Origin: JBFMFE01 sp040752295
GTDB taxonomy: Bacteria; UBP15; UBA6099; JBFMBQ01
Direction: 5' to 3'
NCBI GenBank assembly: GCA_040752295.1
Contig: JBFMFE010000029.1
Coordinates: forward strand, 1 to 31,308
Length of the DNA stretch: 31,308 nt
Shown one piece after another: positions 14,283 to 22,729 of this stretch. The notes beneath the pieces are model-generated. The model saw only the letters and a list, made by a program, of their open reading frames with translations, was not told the origin of the DNA and searched no databases. Numbering within the stretch: the first letter of the stretch is position 1; every line of letters begins with the position of its first letter. The position numbers and the translations under genes were made by a program.

Positions 14283-15221
14283 ATGCCTGACGAACCGATG
14301 GTACTGAAGGGGAACATAACGGCCCCGTACAACTGGACGACGGGGCAGGCGGCGGGCAGGTTTCTGACCGAGTTCAAAGAGAACAGGCGCATAATCGGCG
14401 CGAAGTGCGCGGACTGCGGCGTCGTCTTCGTTCCCCCGCAGGAGTTCTGCCGCACGTGCCTGAAGATGATGGAATTCGTGCCGGTCTCGGACGCGGGGAC
14501 GCTGACGGGGTTCACGGTGGTTGAAACGAAACCCCCGGACAACCCTTTCAGCCTCGGCGATCCGCCTTACGTGATCGCGGCGGTCAGGCTGGAGGGCGCC
14601 GACACCGATTTCATCCACCTCATCAGGAAGGGCGTTGCCCCTTCCTCGCTGAAGCCCGGCATGAGAGTCAGGGCTGTGTGGAAAGAGGAGCGTAAAGGAA
14701 ACCTCCTTGATATCGAAGGTTTCGAACCGGCGCCGGAAGCCGCGGCTGTGATAAGCGACCAGCCCATACTCGAACCGAAGATAAGGGAAGTGAAGGGGAA
14801 GGTGTCCGTGCCGTACAACTGGGCGTACGGCGAGAACATAACGAAGTTTTTCAAGGAAACGCGCGACAACAAGCGGATAATGGGAACGAGGTGCTCGAAA
14901 TGCAGGAAGGTCCTTGTGCCGCCCGTCGCTCTGTGCGGCAGATGCTTTGCGATGACTGAGGAGAAGTGGGTCGAGCTTCCGGATACGGCTACGCTCGTTG
15001 CCCACACCGTTGTGTACCTCCCCTTCCCGGGACAGCCGCAGGAGCCGCCCTATGCCTACGGAATGCTCAGGTTCGACGGGGCGGACACCCAGTTTCCGCA
15101 TCTCATCGGCGGGATCGAGTTCGACAAGATCAAGTGCGGCATGCGCCTCAAGGCGGTGTGGAACGAGGAACGCAAGGGAGACCTTTTCGATATAAAGTAC
15201 TTTGAACCCCTGCGGGAGTGA
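14283..15221 (+). CDS. Tandem DUF35 (zinc ribbon/OB-fold) acyl-CoA-associated protein
   Basis: The 312-residue protein consists of two consecutive DUF35 units. Each has a conserved PYNW helix start, a rubredoxin-like zinc ribbon and an OB fold. The ribbon cysteines are C42, C45, C56, C59 in the first unit and C204, C207, C218, C221 in the second. Both OB folds end in the same LKPGMRVRAVWKEERKG-like strand and a D-I-x-x-FEP close. DUF35 proteins normally have one unit (about 130-150 residues) and bridge thiolase-like dimers: in archaeal thiolase/HMG-CoA synthase complexes and in the ChsH2-Ltp2 aldolase. The duplication may match the two thiolase-like subunits upstream. I chose ATG 14283 for its GAGG Shine-Dalgarno sequence. 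A GTG at 14244, overlapping the previous stop by four bases, would add 13 residues and is an alternative. Confidence 0.85.
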   Translation: MPDEPMVLKGNITAPYNWTTGQAAGRFLTEFKENRRIIGAKCADCGVVFVPPQEFCRTCLKMMEFVPVSDAGTLTGFTVVETKPPDNPFSLGDPPYVIAAVRLEGADTDFIHLIRKGVAPSSLKPGMRVRAVWKEERKGNLLDIEGFEPAPEAAAVISDQPILEPKIREVKGKVSVPYNWAYGENITKFFKETRDNKRIMGTRCSKCRKVLVPPVALCGRCFAMTEEKWVELPDTATLVAHTVVYLPFPGQPQEPPYAYGMLRFDGADTQFPHLIGGIEFDKIKCGMRLKAVWNEERKGDLFDIKYFEPLRE

Positions 15222-15356
15222 TTTTCGCGGCGCCGGGATATCGCTGTTTTCCGAGCCCATTAATTTGTTCCCTTTTCGGGTTTTTGGGGTTATTCTTGAG
15301 TTACCGTCTGAAAAGGCGGACGCCCCGTTCGGGACGAAGGGGGAATATTTTTTAGC

Positions 15357-17075
15357 GTGACGCGCAGGTACGGACGAGACAGCTTACTCATCGCCACTCT
15401 CGCCGCGGTTTTTCTTCTTGCGCCCGGCGGCGCAGGCGCGCGTTCCGGCGCGGACGTTGATGTGGAGAAGCTCGTCGCGCGCATGAGCGTTGACGAGAAG
15501 GTCGGGCAATTGTTCATGGTCGGAATCAGGGGGCAGAAGGTTACAGACGATACCAGGCGGTTGATCGGGGAGTATCATCCCGGCGGCTTTTTTCTGGCGG
15601 GCGGTAAGAACATCGTGAACAGGAGACAGACGGCGGAGTTTACGGAGGAGCTTCAGGCTGCGGCGATGGCGGCGCCGAACGGCGTGCCGCTCCTGATTTC
15701 CACGGACCAGGAGGGCGGAGTGGGATCGCACGTCAACGTGCTCACCGGCGGCGTGGACACCGTCGGGAACCTCGCGCTGGGAGCGTCCCCTTTCCTCGAG
15801 GATACCTATGTTTCCTACTCGATAATGGCTGACGACTTGCGGGCGTACGGCTTGAACGTGGCGCTCGCGCCGGTCCTGGACGTTCTCCTGAACAAGGACA
15901 ACCCCATGAACCACATCAGGTCGTTCGGCGCCGACCCCGCTGAGGTGAGCGCGAGGGGGCGGGAGGCGGTCCGCGGGTTTCAGGACAACGGCGTTATCGC
16001 GTGCGCGAAGCATTTCCCGGGGAAAGGCGACACGCCCGTGGACTCGCACGTCTCCGCTCCGGTCACCGGGGAGGACCGCGGGACGCTCGACAGGACGATA
16101 CTGCCTCCGTTCCGCGCGGCGGTCGAGGCAGGGGTTGACTCGATCATGCTGAACCACGAGGTTTACACGGCGCTCGACCCCGACAACGTGGCGACCGTCT
16201 CGGAGCCGATAATCGCCGGTCTGCTTAAAGGGGAAATGGGCTTCGCCGGGATCGTTATCACGGACAGCATCACCATGGGCGGCATGACCGGAACGCTGAA
16301 GCATGACGAGGCGGCGTACCTTGCGATCAGGGCAGGGGCGGACATGGTGCTCTACGCGAGGGACGCCCCGGAGCTTCTCGCCGCCGCGGTCGCGAAGGTC
16401 AGGGAGAAACTGGCGGGCGGCGAGCTGAACATGGAGCGGGTGGACGACGCCGTGACGCGCATACTCAGAGTGAAGGCGAAATACGGGCTTTTCGACGGTC
16501 CCCGCGGGGTGTCCGCCGAAGAATACGGGGCGATGAAGCGCGCGAACCTGTCCGCCTCAAGGAGCGTGGCGCTGAACACGATCACGGTTGTCAGAGATAC
16601 GGGTGTCCTCCCTCTGAACCCGGACGAGGGGGAGAGGATTCTCGTCGTTTCACCGGGATCGTTTTTCACCGTCCCGCTTATGGAGTCGCTTTTCCCCGTC
16701 GGAACCTCCCTCGGGGCGGAAGCCGGAAAAGCGGCGCGGGGTTTAAGGGTGGCGTTCTACGATCTCAAGACGCTGGAGCGGGACGCCCCGCGCGCGTTGG
16801 CTCTCGCGCAGGAGGTTGACGTGGTCGTCTTCGGCTCGATACATGCATACTGGTCGCCGGAGATCGTGGATTTCGTCGGGCGGCTTGAAAGCACGGGCAA
16901 GCCCGTTGTCGTCGTCGGCATGTCGGTTCCGTACGACGTCGAAAAGTTTCCCCGGGTTGATGCTTTCGTGGCGGCATACAGCCCGCGGAGCGTGTCACTT
17001 GAGGCGGCGGTGAAGGTTCTTTTCGGCTTTGCGGAGCCGAAGGGACGTCCGCCCGTCGGACTCGACCTCGATTGA
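15357..17075 (+). CDS. Exported glycoside hydrolase family 3 protein
   Basis: The 572-residue protein begins with a signal peptide (hydrophobic 9-28, likely cut near GARS). A family 3 TIM-barrel domain follows (about 35-390), then a C-terminal alpha/beta sandwich. The barrel carries ISTDQEGG (115-121), KHFPGKGD (218-225), the His of DSH (229-231) and the nucleophile Asp in VITDSITM (D303). The KHFPGxGDxxxDSH pattern is that of beta-N-acetylhexosaminidases such as NagZ, where Asp-His serves as acid/base, so peptidoglycan recycling or chitin/glycan trimming is likely. The usual Arg after QEGG is Val here, so the exact substrate is uncertain. It is probably periplasmic or lipid-free extracellular. 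The start is GTG with GGGGGA about 14 bases upstream, a long spacing; the signal peptide supports it. Confidence 0.88.
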   Translation: MTRRYGRDSLLIATLAAVFLLAPGGAGARSGADVDVEKLVARMSVDEKVGQLFMVGIRGQKVTDDTRRLIGEYHPGGFFLAGGKNIVNRRQTAEFTEELQAAAMAAPNGVPLLISTDQEGGVGSHVNVLTGGVDTVGNLALGASPFLEDTYVSYSIMADDLRAYGLNVALAPVLDVLLNKDNPMNHIRSFGADPAEVSARGREAVRGFQDNGVIACAKHFPGKGDTPVDSHVSAPVTGEDRGTLDRTILPPFRAAVEAGVDSIMLNHEVYTALDPDNVATVSEPIIAGLLKGEMGFAGIVITDSITMGGMTGTLKHDEAAYLAIRAGADMVLYARDAPELLAAAVAKVREKLAGGELNMERVDDAVTRILRVKAKYGLFDGPRGVSAEEYGAMKRANLSASRSVALNTITVVRDTGVLPLNPDEGERILVVSPGSFFTVPLMESLFPVGTSLGAEAGKAARGLRVAFYDLKTLERDAPRALALAQEVDVVVFGSIHAYWSPEIVDFVGRLESTGKPVVVVGMSVPYDVEKFPRVDAFVAAYSPRSVSLEAAVKVLFGFAEPKGRPPVGLDLD

Positions 17076-17118
17076 TTTCATCCCGGCGCGGGCGTTCTCC
17101 GCACGGGAACGATTCCGC

Positions 17119-17147
17119 TTAATATCAATTCCCGGGGCGCTTATAAT
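17119..17147 (+). promoter_or_regulatory. Sigma70 promoter of the first ABC-2 exporter operon
   Basis: -35 TTAATA (17119-17124), a 17-base spacer and a perfect -10 TATAAT (17142-17147). The leader of about 55 bases contains a GCCCCGGGGC palindrome at 17174-17183. Confidence 0.6.
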
Positions 17148-17209
17148 GTGAGAAAATGACACGTGAATCCGGGCTGCCCCGGGGCGGACGGCACCGGTGA
17201 TGGGTTTCG

Positions 17210-18184
17210 ATGCTTAAAGTAGAGAACCTGACCAGGAAATTCCGCGCCCTGACCGCCGTTGACGACGTCGGCTTCGAGGTGGCAAGAGGGGAAATCTTCG
17301 GTTTCCTCGGACCCAACGGCGCGGGAAAGACGACGACCATCTCCATGATATGCACCCTCCTGCGCCCGACCTCGGGACGGATCGAACTGGACGGCATAGA
17401 CGTCGTTCGCAGACCGGGCGCCGCACGAGGCAGGATGGGGCTGATCTTTCAGGACCCCAGCCTCGACGAACGGCTCACGGCGGCTGAAAACATGGAGATT
17501 CAGGCGCGGCTCTACGGTGTGCCTCGCGGTGAAATCGAGGGCAGGATAGATGAACTCCTCCGGCTCGTCAGACTGAATGAACGCAGAAACAGCCTCGTCA
17601 AGACCTTTTCCGGCGGCATGCGCCGGCGCCTCGAGGTCGCAAGGGGGCTTATTCACTCGCCGCGGATCCTCTTTCTCGATGAACCGACGCTCGGACTCGA
17701 CCTCCAGACGCGAAAACTCATCTGGGATTACATCGTGCGGCTGAGGCGCGAGAAGGACATCACGATATTCATGACCACACATTACATCGAGGAGGCGGAG
17801 ATATGCGACCGGGTGGCGATTATTGACCGGGGGAAGATCGTCGCCCTCGATTCGCCGCGCAGACTCGTTGAGGAGACCTGCCGGGAGACCATCACACTGA
17901 CGACGGATGACGACGAGACTTTCTGCCGGAAGGCGGATGAGATTCTTGGAGTGTCAGCGGCGTGCGTGGACGGGACGGTGCGGATAAGCGCGACCGGCGG
18001 CGACGCACTGATCCCGGAACTCTTCACGCGCGTTCCCGTCCGCATCAGGTCAATCAGCTACAAAAAACCGACACTCGACGACGCTTTCATTGAATTGACC
18101 GGCAGGTCGGTCCGCGAGGAAGAAGGGGGCGGGGTCGAGGTGAGAATGCGCAGCATGTACCGGTTGACCCAGAGGAGGCGCTGA
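17210..18184 (+). CDS. ABC-2 type exporter ATP-binding protein (DrrA/NatA-like)
   Basis: The 324-residue ATPase has all the expected elements: Walker A GPNGAGKTT (34-42), Q-loop Q81, signature SGGM (134-137), Walker B LFLDEPT with D157-E158, and the switch histidine H191. The C-terminal extension (about 225-324) matches the regulatory tail of DrrA-type exporters of lipids, drugs or polysaccharides. It energises the permease encoded directly downstream; the stop and next start share one base (TGATG), so the two are translated together. The substrate cannot be predicted. The start is ATG, with GGTGAT upstream as a plausible ribosome binding site. Confidence 0.92.
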   Translation: MLKVENLTRKFRALTAVDDVGFEVARGEIFGFLGPNGAGKTTTISMICTLLRPTSGRIELDGIDVVRRPGAARGRMGLIFQDPSLDERLTAAENMEIQARLYGVPRGEIEGRIDELLRLVRLNERRNSLVKTFSGGMRRRLEVARGLIHSPRILFLDEPTLGLDLQTRKLIWDYIVRLRREKDITIFMTTHYIEEAEICDRVAIIDRGKIVALDSPRRLVEETCRETITLTTDDDETFCRKADEILGVSAACVDGTVRISATGGDALIPELFTRVPVRIRSISYKKPTLDDAFIELTGRSVREEEGGGVEVRMRSMYRLTQRRR

Positions 18185-18918
18185 TGGGCGCGGTGCTCGT
18201 GATACTCAAGCGCGAGATGCTGATCTACGCGCGGGACAGGAGCTACGTCGTAAGCTCGATCTTCAGACCCATCCTGTGGCTTTTTGTCATCGGTTTCGGC
18301 ATCGGTTCCGCGTTCAAGGGCGGCGGCGAAGACTACATGAGGTTCATCTTCCCGGGAATAATCGGCATGGCGATACTGTTTACGTCCGTTTTCTTCGGAA
18401 TGTCTATCATATGGGACAGGCAGTTCGGTTTTCTGAAGGTCATGCTCGTGGCGCCCGTGGCGAGGGTGTACGTCGTCCTGGCGAAGATGCTCAGCGGCAG
18501 CATTATATCGGTTTTCCAGGGTGTCTTCGTGCTCGCCCTGGGACCGTTCCTCGGTGTGAAGCTGACGGTCTTCAGCGCCGTTTTATGCCTCCTCGTCATG
18601 TTCGTCGGCTCGATGGCGCTCACCTCGCTGGGCATCTTCATCGCCTCCCGCATGGAATCGTTCGAGGGTTTCGGGCTGATCATGAATTTTATCGTCATGC
18701 CGATGTTCTTCCTGAGCGGAGCGCTTTTCCCCGTCGAAAGCATACCTCCTTATTTCCAGTGGTTCATTTACGTCAACCCGCTCTCGTACTGCGTGGACCT
18801 GCTCAGGTACGTGCTGATCGGGACGAACTCCTTTTCCCTGGTGCTCGACGCCGCTATGGTCTCGGGATTCACCGGCGCCGTCGCTTACCTCGCCGGTGTG
18901 AATTTCAGCAGAAACTGA
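18184..18918 (+). CDS. ABC-2 type transporter permease
   Basis: The 244-residue membrane protein has about six hydrophobic segments and the ABC-2 permease pattern. This includes the N-terminal RDRSYVVSSIFRPILW region and the conserved FFLSGALFPVESIPPYFQWFIYVNPLSYCVDLLRY segment near residues 175-210. It is the membrane partner of the preceding ATPase (DrrB-like). The gene starts one base inside the ATPase stop, with AGAGGAGG as ribosome binding site. No terminator is visible after it. Confidence 0.92.
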   Translation: MGAVLVILKREMLIYARDRSYVVSSIFRPILWLFVIGFGIGSAFKGGGEDYMRFIFPGIIGMAILFTSVFFGMSIIWDRQFGFLKVMLVAPVARVYVVLAKMLSGSIISVFQGVFVLALGPFLGVKLTVFSAVLCLLVMFVGSMALTSLGIFIASRMESFEGFGLIMNFIVMPMFFLSGALFPVESIPPYFQWFIYVNPLSYCVDLLRYVLIGTNSFSLVLDAAMVSGFTGAVAYLAGVNFSRN

Positions 18919-18978
18919 CCTGCGGGGGCGGAAACGGGCGGCGGCTTCGCGTCCGGCGTCCTTCTTCTCCATCCCGTG

Positions 18979-19007
18979 TTGATAAAGCCGCCCTCGGTGG
19001 TTAAAAC
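18979..19007 (+). promoter_or_regulatory. Possible promoter of the ferredoxin gene
   Basis: -35 TTGATA (18979-18984), a 17-base spacer and a weaker -10 TAAAAC (19002-19007). Transcription would begin near 19014, just before a perfect palindrome at 19024-19037. Confidence 0.4.
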
Positions 19008-19023
19008 AATTCTGGTACCGGGA

Positions 19024-19037
19024 GCGGAAATTTCCGC
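19024..19037. promoter_or_regulatory. 14-bp perfect palindrome before the ferredoxin gene
   Basis: GCGGAAATTTCCGC is its own reverse complement. It lies between the putative start of transcription and the ferredoxin ribosome binding site, a typical place for a repressor operator. No candidate regulator gene is adjacent. Confidence 0.4.
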
Positions 19038-19060
19038 CCCGCGAAAGGGAGGAGACTCAT

Positions 19061-19252
19061 TTGAAGAAGCCCTGTGTTGACCCCGATCTCTGCACCGGCT
19101 GCGCGACCTGCGTTGAACTCTGTCCCGACGTGTTCGAACTGAACGAAAGCGAAATCGCCGTGGTTAAGAACCCGAAAGGCGCAGCGGTGGACGAAATACA
19201 GGAAGCGATAGACAACTGCCCCACGGAAGCGATAAGCTGGACCAGTGATTGA
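19061..19252 (+). CDS. Single-cluster [4Fe-4S] ferredoxin
   Basis: The 63-residue protein resembles Thermotoga and Desulfovibrio monocluster ferredoxins. C11, C14, C17 and the Cys of NCPTEAI near the C-terminus would ligate one [4Fe-4S] cluster. C21 in LCPDVFEL is the additional conserved cysteine that in Thermotoga pairs in a disulfide, although its usual partner near residue 43 is absent here. C5 is extra. It is a soluble low-potential electron carrier and could supply electrons to the radical SAM protein encoded next. The start is TTG with GGAGGAG eight bases upstream. Confidence 0.92.
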   Translation: MKKPCVDPDLCTGCATCVELCPDVFELNESEIAVVKNPKGAAVDEIQEAIDNCPTEAISWTSD

Positions 19253-19375
19253 GTCCGGCGCGGATGGTCTGACCCGGGTCGCTCACTTGATCTCAATCTG
19301 AACCCCAACCTGATCTTTCCTCCGCGCCCTCCACGGTTAATCTTTTCGGTTTTTACGGCGTCAGGCTGAAACTGG

Positions 19376-20824
19376 ATGAATATCTGGCTCGTCAGACCCG
19401 CCTCGTCGCTGGGGACTCTGGTCGGCTCTCACTCCGTCCAGCACCCCATTGGTTTGTGCTATCTCGGCGCGGCGGCTCGCGGAGAGGGGTGGTCGGCGCG
19501 GGTGGTGGATTGCGAGGTGGAGAGATGGAAACGGAACGTGTTCGCGCGCGAACTCAGGGAGGGAGCGCCCGACGTGGTGGGTTTCACCGCGATGACCCCG
19601 GTGGTGGAGCGCGCGGCGGCGATGGCGCGCGTCGTGAAGGATGCCGCCCCCCGGGCGAGGACCGTCCTCGGCGGCGCTCACGCCAGCGCGCTGCCCGTGG
19701 AAACCATGAGGGAGTTTCCCTGTTTCGACGCGCTCGTCGCGGGGGAAGGAGAATCTAAATTCGTGGGGGTCTGCGGGCAGGCGGCGGAGGGAAGGTGGGG
19801 GGCGGGACCGGTCGCGGGATGTGTTTTCAGAACGGAAGACGGTCTCGCCGACTACTCGCGGCTCCCGGCGGAGCCGGTGGTTTTAGACGCCCTGCCGCTG
19901 CCGGCGCGCGACCTTCTCAATCTGCGGCTCTACCGCGGCGCGCCGACGCCCGGCATTCCGCATTCGCGTTACAGGGCGACCATGCTTTTTACCTCGCGTG
20001 GATGCACGGGCAAATGCACGTTCTGCGCCGCGCACGCCACGTTCGGACGCCGCGTGCGACTGAGGTCCGTCGAAAGCCTCGCCGCGGAAATCCGGCAGTG
20101 TATCGAACGTTTCGGCTTCAGGCACTTCACCATTGATGACGATTCCTTCACCGTGGACCGCGACCGCGTGATTCGTTTCTGCCGCGAAGTCTCGGGACTG
20201 AAGGCAACCTGGGATTGCGATGCCAGGGTGGATCAGGTGGACCGTGTGCTGCTGAACGAGATGGCGGATTCGGGATGCCTGAAGATCGCCTACGGCGTCG
20301 AATCCGGAAGCCGGCGCATTCTCGATCTCATCGGGAAAGAAATAACGGTGGAACAGATAGAAGCCGCCTTCAGGCTCACACGGGAAGCGAAGATCATGTC
20401 GTGCGCGTTTCTGATGCTCGGCTCGCACCCCGGGGAAACGCGAAGCGACGTGGAGGCGACCCGCGCACTCGTCCGCCGGCTGAACCCCGACCTGATCAGC
20501 GTCGCCATTACAACGCCCTTTCCGGGTACAGCCCACAGGGCTGTTCTTGAAAGGGAGGCGATGCTTCCGAAAGTCCCCTGGACGGCGTACTCGCAAACTT
20601 TCGTATCGAAACCTTTCACCGGGACAAAGACCATGACCCCGTCCGAACTTCAGCGGCTCCAGCGCGCGATTCTCCTCGGCTTCTTTCTGCGCCCGCGGTA
20701 TCTCCTCGCCAGAATGTCGCGTCTCGGCTCGGCGGCGGAACTGAGATACTGGCTCAAGGCGGGCTTTCAGTTCCTGATCTACATACTCACGCCCCGCCGC
20801 CGGTCCGGCGGAGACATTTTTTAA
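19376..20824 (+). CDS. B12-binding-type radical SAM protein
   Basis: The 482-residue protein has an N-terminal cobalamin-binding-like Rossmann domain (about 1-150, with VLGGAHASALP near 97-107). A radical SAM barrel follows with the cluster motif C210-x3-C214-x2-C217 in SRGCTGKCTFC. The YGVESGS and FLMLGSHPGET segments are typical of the BchE/MiaB-like class of this superfamily. No DxHxxG cobalamin motif is evident, as in many members, so B12 use is uncertain. Members modify hopanoids, tetrapyrroles, natural products or phosphonates; this one has no close characterised match that I recognise. The C-terminus has a short hydrophobic segment (about 460-472). The gene is 123 bases after the ferredoxin gene and 29 before rsmA. 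Confidence 0.85.
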   Translation: MNIWLVRPASSLGTLVGSHSVQHPIGLCYLGAAARGEGWSARVVDCEVERWKRNVFARELREGAPDVVGFTAMTPVVERAAAMARVVKDAAPRARTVLGGAHASALPVETMREFPCFDALVAGEGESKFVGVCGQAAEGRWGAGPVAGCVFRTEDGLADYSRLPAEPVVLDALPLPARDLLNLRLYRGAPTPGIPHSRYRATMLFTSRGCTGKCTFCAAHATFGRRVRLRSVESLAAEIRQCIERFGFRHFTIDDDSFTVDRDRVIRFCREVSGLKATWDCDARVDQVDRVLLNEMADSGCLKIAYGVESGSRRILDLIGKEITVEQIEAAFRLTREAKIMSCAFLMLGSHPGETRSDVEATRALVRRLNPDLISVAITTPFPGTAHRAVLEREAMLPKVPWTAYSQTFVSKPFTGTKTMTPSELQRLQRAILLGFFLRPRYLLARMSRLGSAAELRYWLKAGFQFLIYILTPRRRSGGDIF

Positions 20825-20853
20825 AGGCGGCTTTTGGAGCGGGGGAAGTTTTT

Positions 20854-21696
20854 ATGCGGGGAACTAAACCGTTAAAACGTCTCGGTCAGCATTTCCTTCA
20901 GGATCGCAATTACCTGAGAAAAATAACGGAACTTGCGCGACTGAGCGCGACAGACCTCTGCCTTGAGATTGGTCCCGGCACCGGGAACCTGACAAAGTAC
21001 CTTGCTGAAAAGGCTGGACGGGTGGTCGCGGTTGAGATTGACCGGAACCTCGCGGGGCGGCTCGAGCGTGACCTGCCGGCGGCGGAAATAATCGAGAGGG
21101 ACTTTCTTGAACTCGACCTGGATGAACTCTCCCGAAGGTACGGGGCGGAGAGGAAGTGGAAAATGGTTTCAAACCTTCCCTTCAACATCACGTCGCCGGT
21201 GCTTTTCCGTTTGATCGAAAAAAAGACCATGTTCTCGGCGATTTATCTCCTTGTTCAAAGCGAGGTCGCCGCCAGGATCGTCTCCGGTCCGGGAACTAAA
21301 AACTACGGCATCCTGTCGGTTCTGTGCCAGATGGAGGCGGATTGCAGGATCGTTTTGAGGGTGCCGAGAACGGTTTTTTATCCCCGCCCTAAGGTTGACT
21401 CGGCGCTCGTTGAGATAATTCCGCTTGAAAAGACCCGTTTTCACGCGGGGAGAATTGATTGCTTCCGCGCCGTCGTCAGAAGCATGTTTGAACACCGCAG
21501 AAAAACCTGTTATAATTCGCTCCGTCTCGGATTCAAAAGCGGTGGATGCAGGGGTTTTTTGCCTCGCGGAAAGGACGCCGATTATTTTGCGGGGCAGGCG
21601 CTGAAGAACGCGGAGGTGGATGGAAGGATGAGACCCGAGGCGGTTTCCATCGAGCAGTTCGCGCGCGTTTCCGCATGGATTTCGGCCGAAACATGA
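20854..21696 (+). CDS. rsmA: 16S rRNA dimethyladenosine transferase RsmA/KsgA
   Basis: The enzyme dimethylates two adjacent adenines in helix 45 of 16S rRNA and acts as a late checkpoint in 30S assembly. The 280-residue length, the N-terminal KRLGQHFLQD, SAM motif I EIGPGTGNL (38-46) and the adenine-binding NLPF (107-110, usually NLPY) identify it. The C-terminal helical domain and FYPRPKVDSALV segment are intact. The start is ATG with GGGGGAAG upstream. It sits between the radical SAM gene and rfbB, close enough to be co-transcribed with both. Confidence 0.95.
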   Translation: MRGTKPLKRLGQHFLQDRNYLRKITELARLSATDLCLEIGPGTGNLTKYLAEKAGRVVAVEIDRNLAGRLERDLPAAEIIERDFLELDLDELSRRYGAERKWKMVSNLPFNITSPVLFRLIEKKTMFSAIYLLVQSEVAARIVSGPGTKNYGILSVLCQMEADCRIVLRVPRTVFYPRPKVDSALVEIIPLEKTRFHAGRIDCFRAVVRSMFEHRRKTCYNSLRLGFKSGGCRGFLPRGKDADYFAGQALKNAEVDGRMRPEAVSIEQFARVSAWISAET

Positions 21697-21721
21697 AATT
21701 TCACCACTTCGGAGGCCGGAA

Positions 21722-22729
21722 TTGAAGACTGTACTTGTCACGGGCGGCGCCGGGTTCATCGGCTCAAATTTCATAAGATACATGTTGAAAAAACATGATT
21801 ATTCGATAATAAACATAGACAAACTCACTTATGCCGGCAATTTAGACAATTTAAATGACATTGAGCGTGATAAACGATACGAATTCATCAGGGGGGACAT
21901 CTGTGACCGCGACGTCGTGGATGACGTCATGAGGCGGGTTGACTCCGTGGTGAACTTCGCCGCGGAAACCCACGTGGACCGTTCCATCCTCGACGCAGGT
22001 GACTTCGTGAAGACGGATGTCTATGGAGTTTACAGGCTTCTTGAAGCCGCCCGCGTGAACGACGTCGAGAGATTTGTTCATATTTCCACCGACGAGGTCT
22101 ACGGCGACGCCGGCGATGAGCCGTCCAGGGAAGATTCCCCTCTGATGCCCCGAAGTCCGTACGCGGCGAGTAAAGCCGGAGGGGACAGGGTCGCCTTCTC
22201 TTACTGGGCGACTTACGGCGTGCCGGTCATCATAACGCGTTGTTCGAACAACATGGGACCGTACCAGTACCCCGAAAAACTCATTCCTCTATTCGTGACA
22301 AACGCCATTGAAGGTAAATCCCTGCCGGTCTATGGCACGGGGAGGAATACAAGGGACTGGATTTACGTCGAGGACCACTGTGAGGCAGTTGACCTAACTC
22401 TGCACGCGCCCGGAGAATGCAATGGTGATGTTTTCAACATTGGCGCATCTGCGGAAAAATCAGTTCTTCAGATTGCAGGCTTAATCCTTGAAATACTGGG
22501 AAAGGGGATAGAGCTTATTGAGCATGTGGACGACAGGCTCGGGCACGTAAAAAGACATGCGGTGAACACAGAAAAGATACGAAAAACGCTCGATTGGAAG
22601 CCGAAATACGATTTCCGGGAGGGCATTGAGAAAACCGTGAATTGGTACGTTGACAACGAGTCGTGGTGGAGAAAAATCAAGGATAAACAGCGTGAATATA
22701 TTGATTTTATGAAGAAGTATTACAAATGA
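21722..22729 (+). CDS. rfbB: dTDP-glucose 4,6-dehydratase
   Basis: The enzyme converts dTDP-glucose to dTDP-4-keto-6-deoxyglucose, the second step toward dTDP-L-rhamnose and other 6-deoxyhexoses. It is a 335-residue short-chain dehydrogenase of the extended type. Diagnostic motifs are TGGAGFIGSN (7-16, NAD binding), STDEVYG (122-128, with the catalytic Asp-Glu pair) and Y147-x3-K151. The RDWIYVEDHCEA region is also typical. The start is TTG with GGAGG six bases upstream. Base composition becomes visibly richer in A and T from about here on. It overlaps rfbD by four bases (ATGA). The companion genes rfbA and rfbC are not in the window. Confidence 0.95.
   Translation: MKTVLVTGGAGFIGSNFIRYMLKKHDYSIINIDKLTYAGNLDNLNDIERDKRYEFIRGDICDRDVVDDVMRRVDSVVNFAAETHVDRSILDAGDFVKTDVYGVYRLLEAARVNDVERFVHISTDEVYGDAGDEPSREDSPLMPRSPYAASKAGGDRVAFSYWATYGVPVIITRCSNNMGPYQYPEKLIPLFVTNAIEGKSLPVYGTGRNTRDWIYVEDHCEAVDLTLHAPGECNGDVFNIGASAEKSVLQIAGLILEILGKGIELIEHVDDRLGHVKRHAVNTEKIRKTLDWKPKYDFREGIEKTVNWYVDNESWWRKIKDKQREYIDFMKKYYK

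Noticed and set aside
15357..17075. Naming the glycosidase nagZ
   Set aside because: It is exported and carries a C-terminal sandwich domain, and the Arg after QEGG is replaced; classic NagZ is a shorter cytoplasmic protein.
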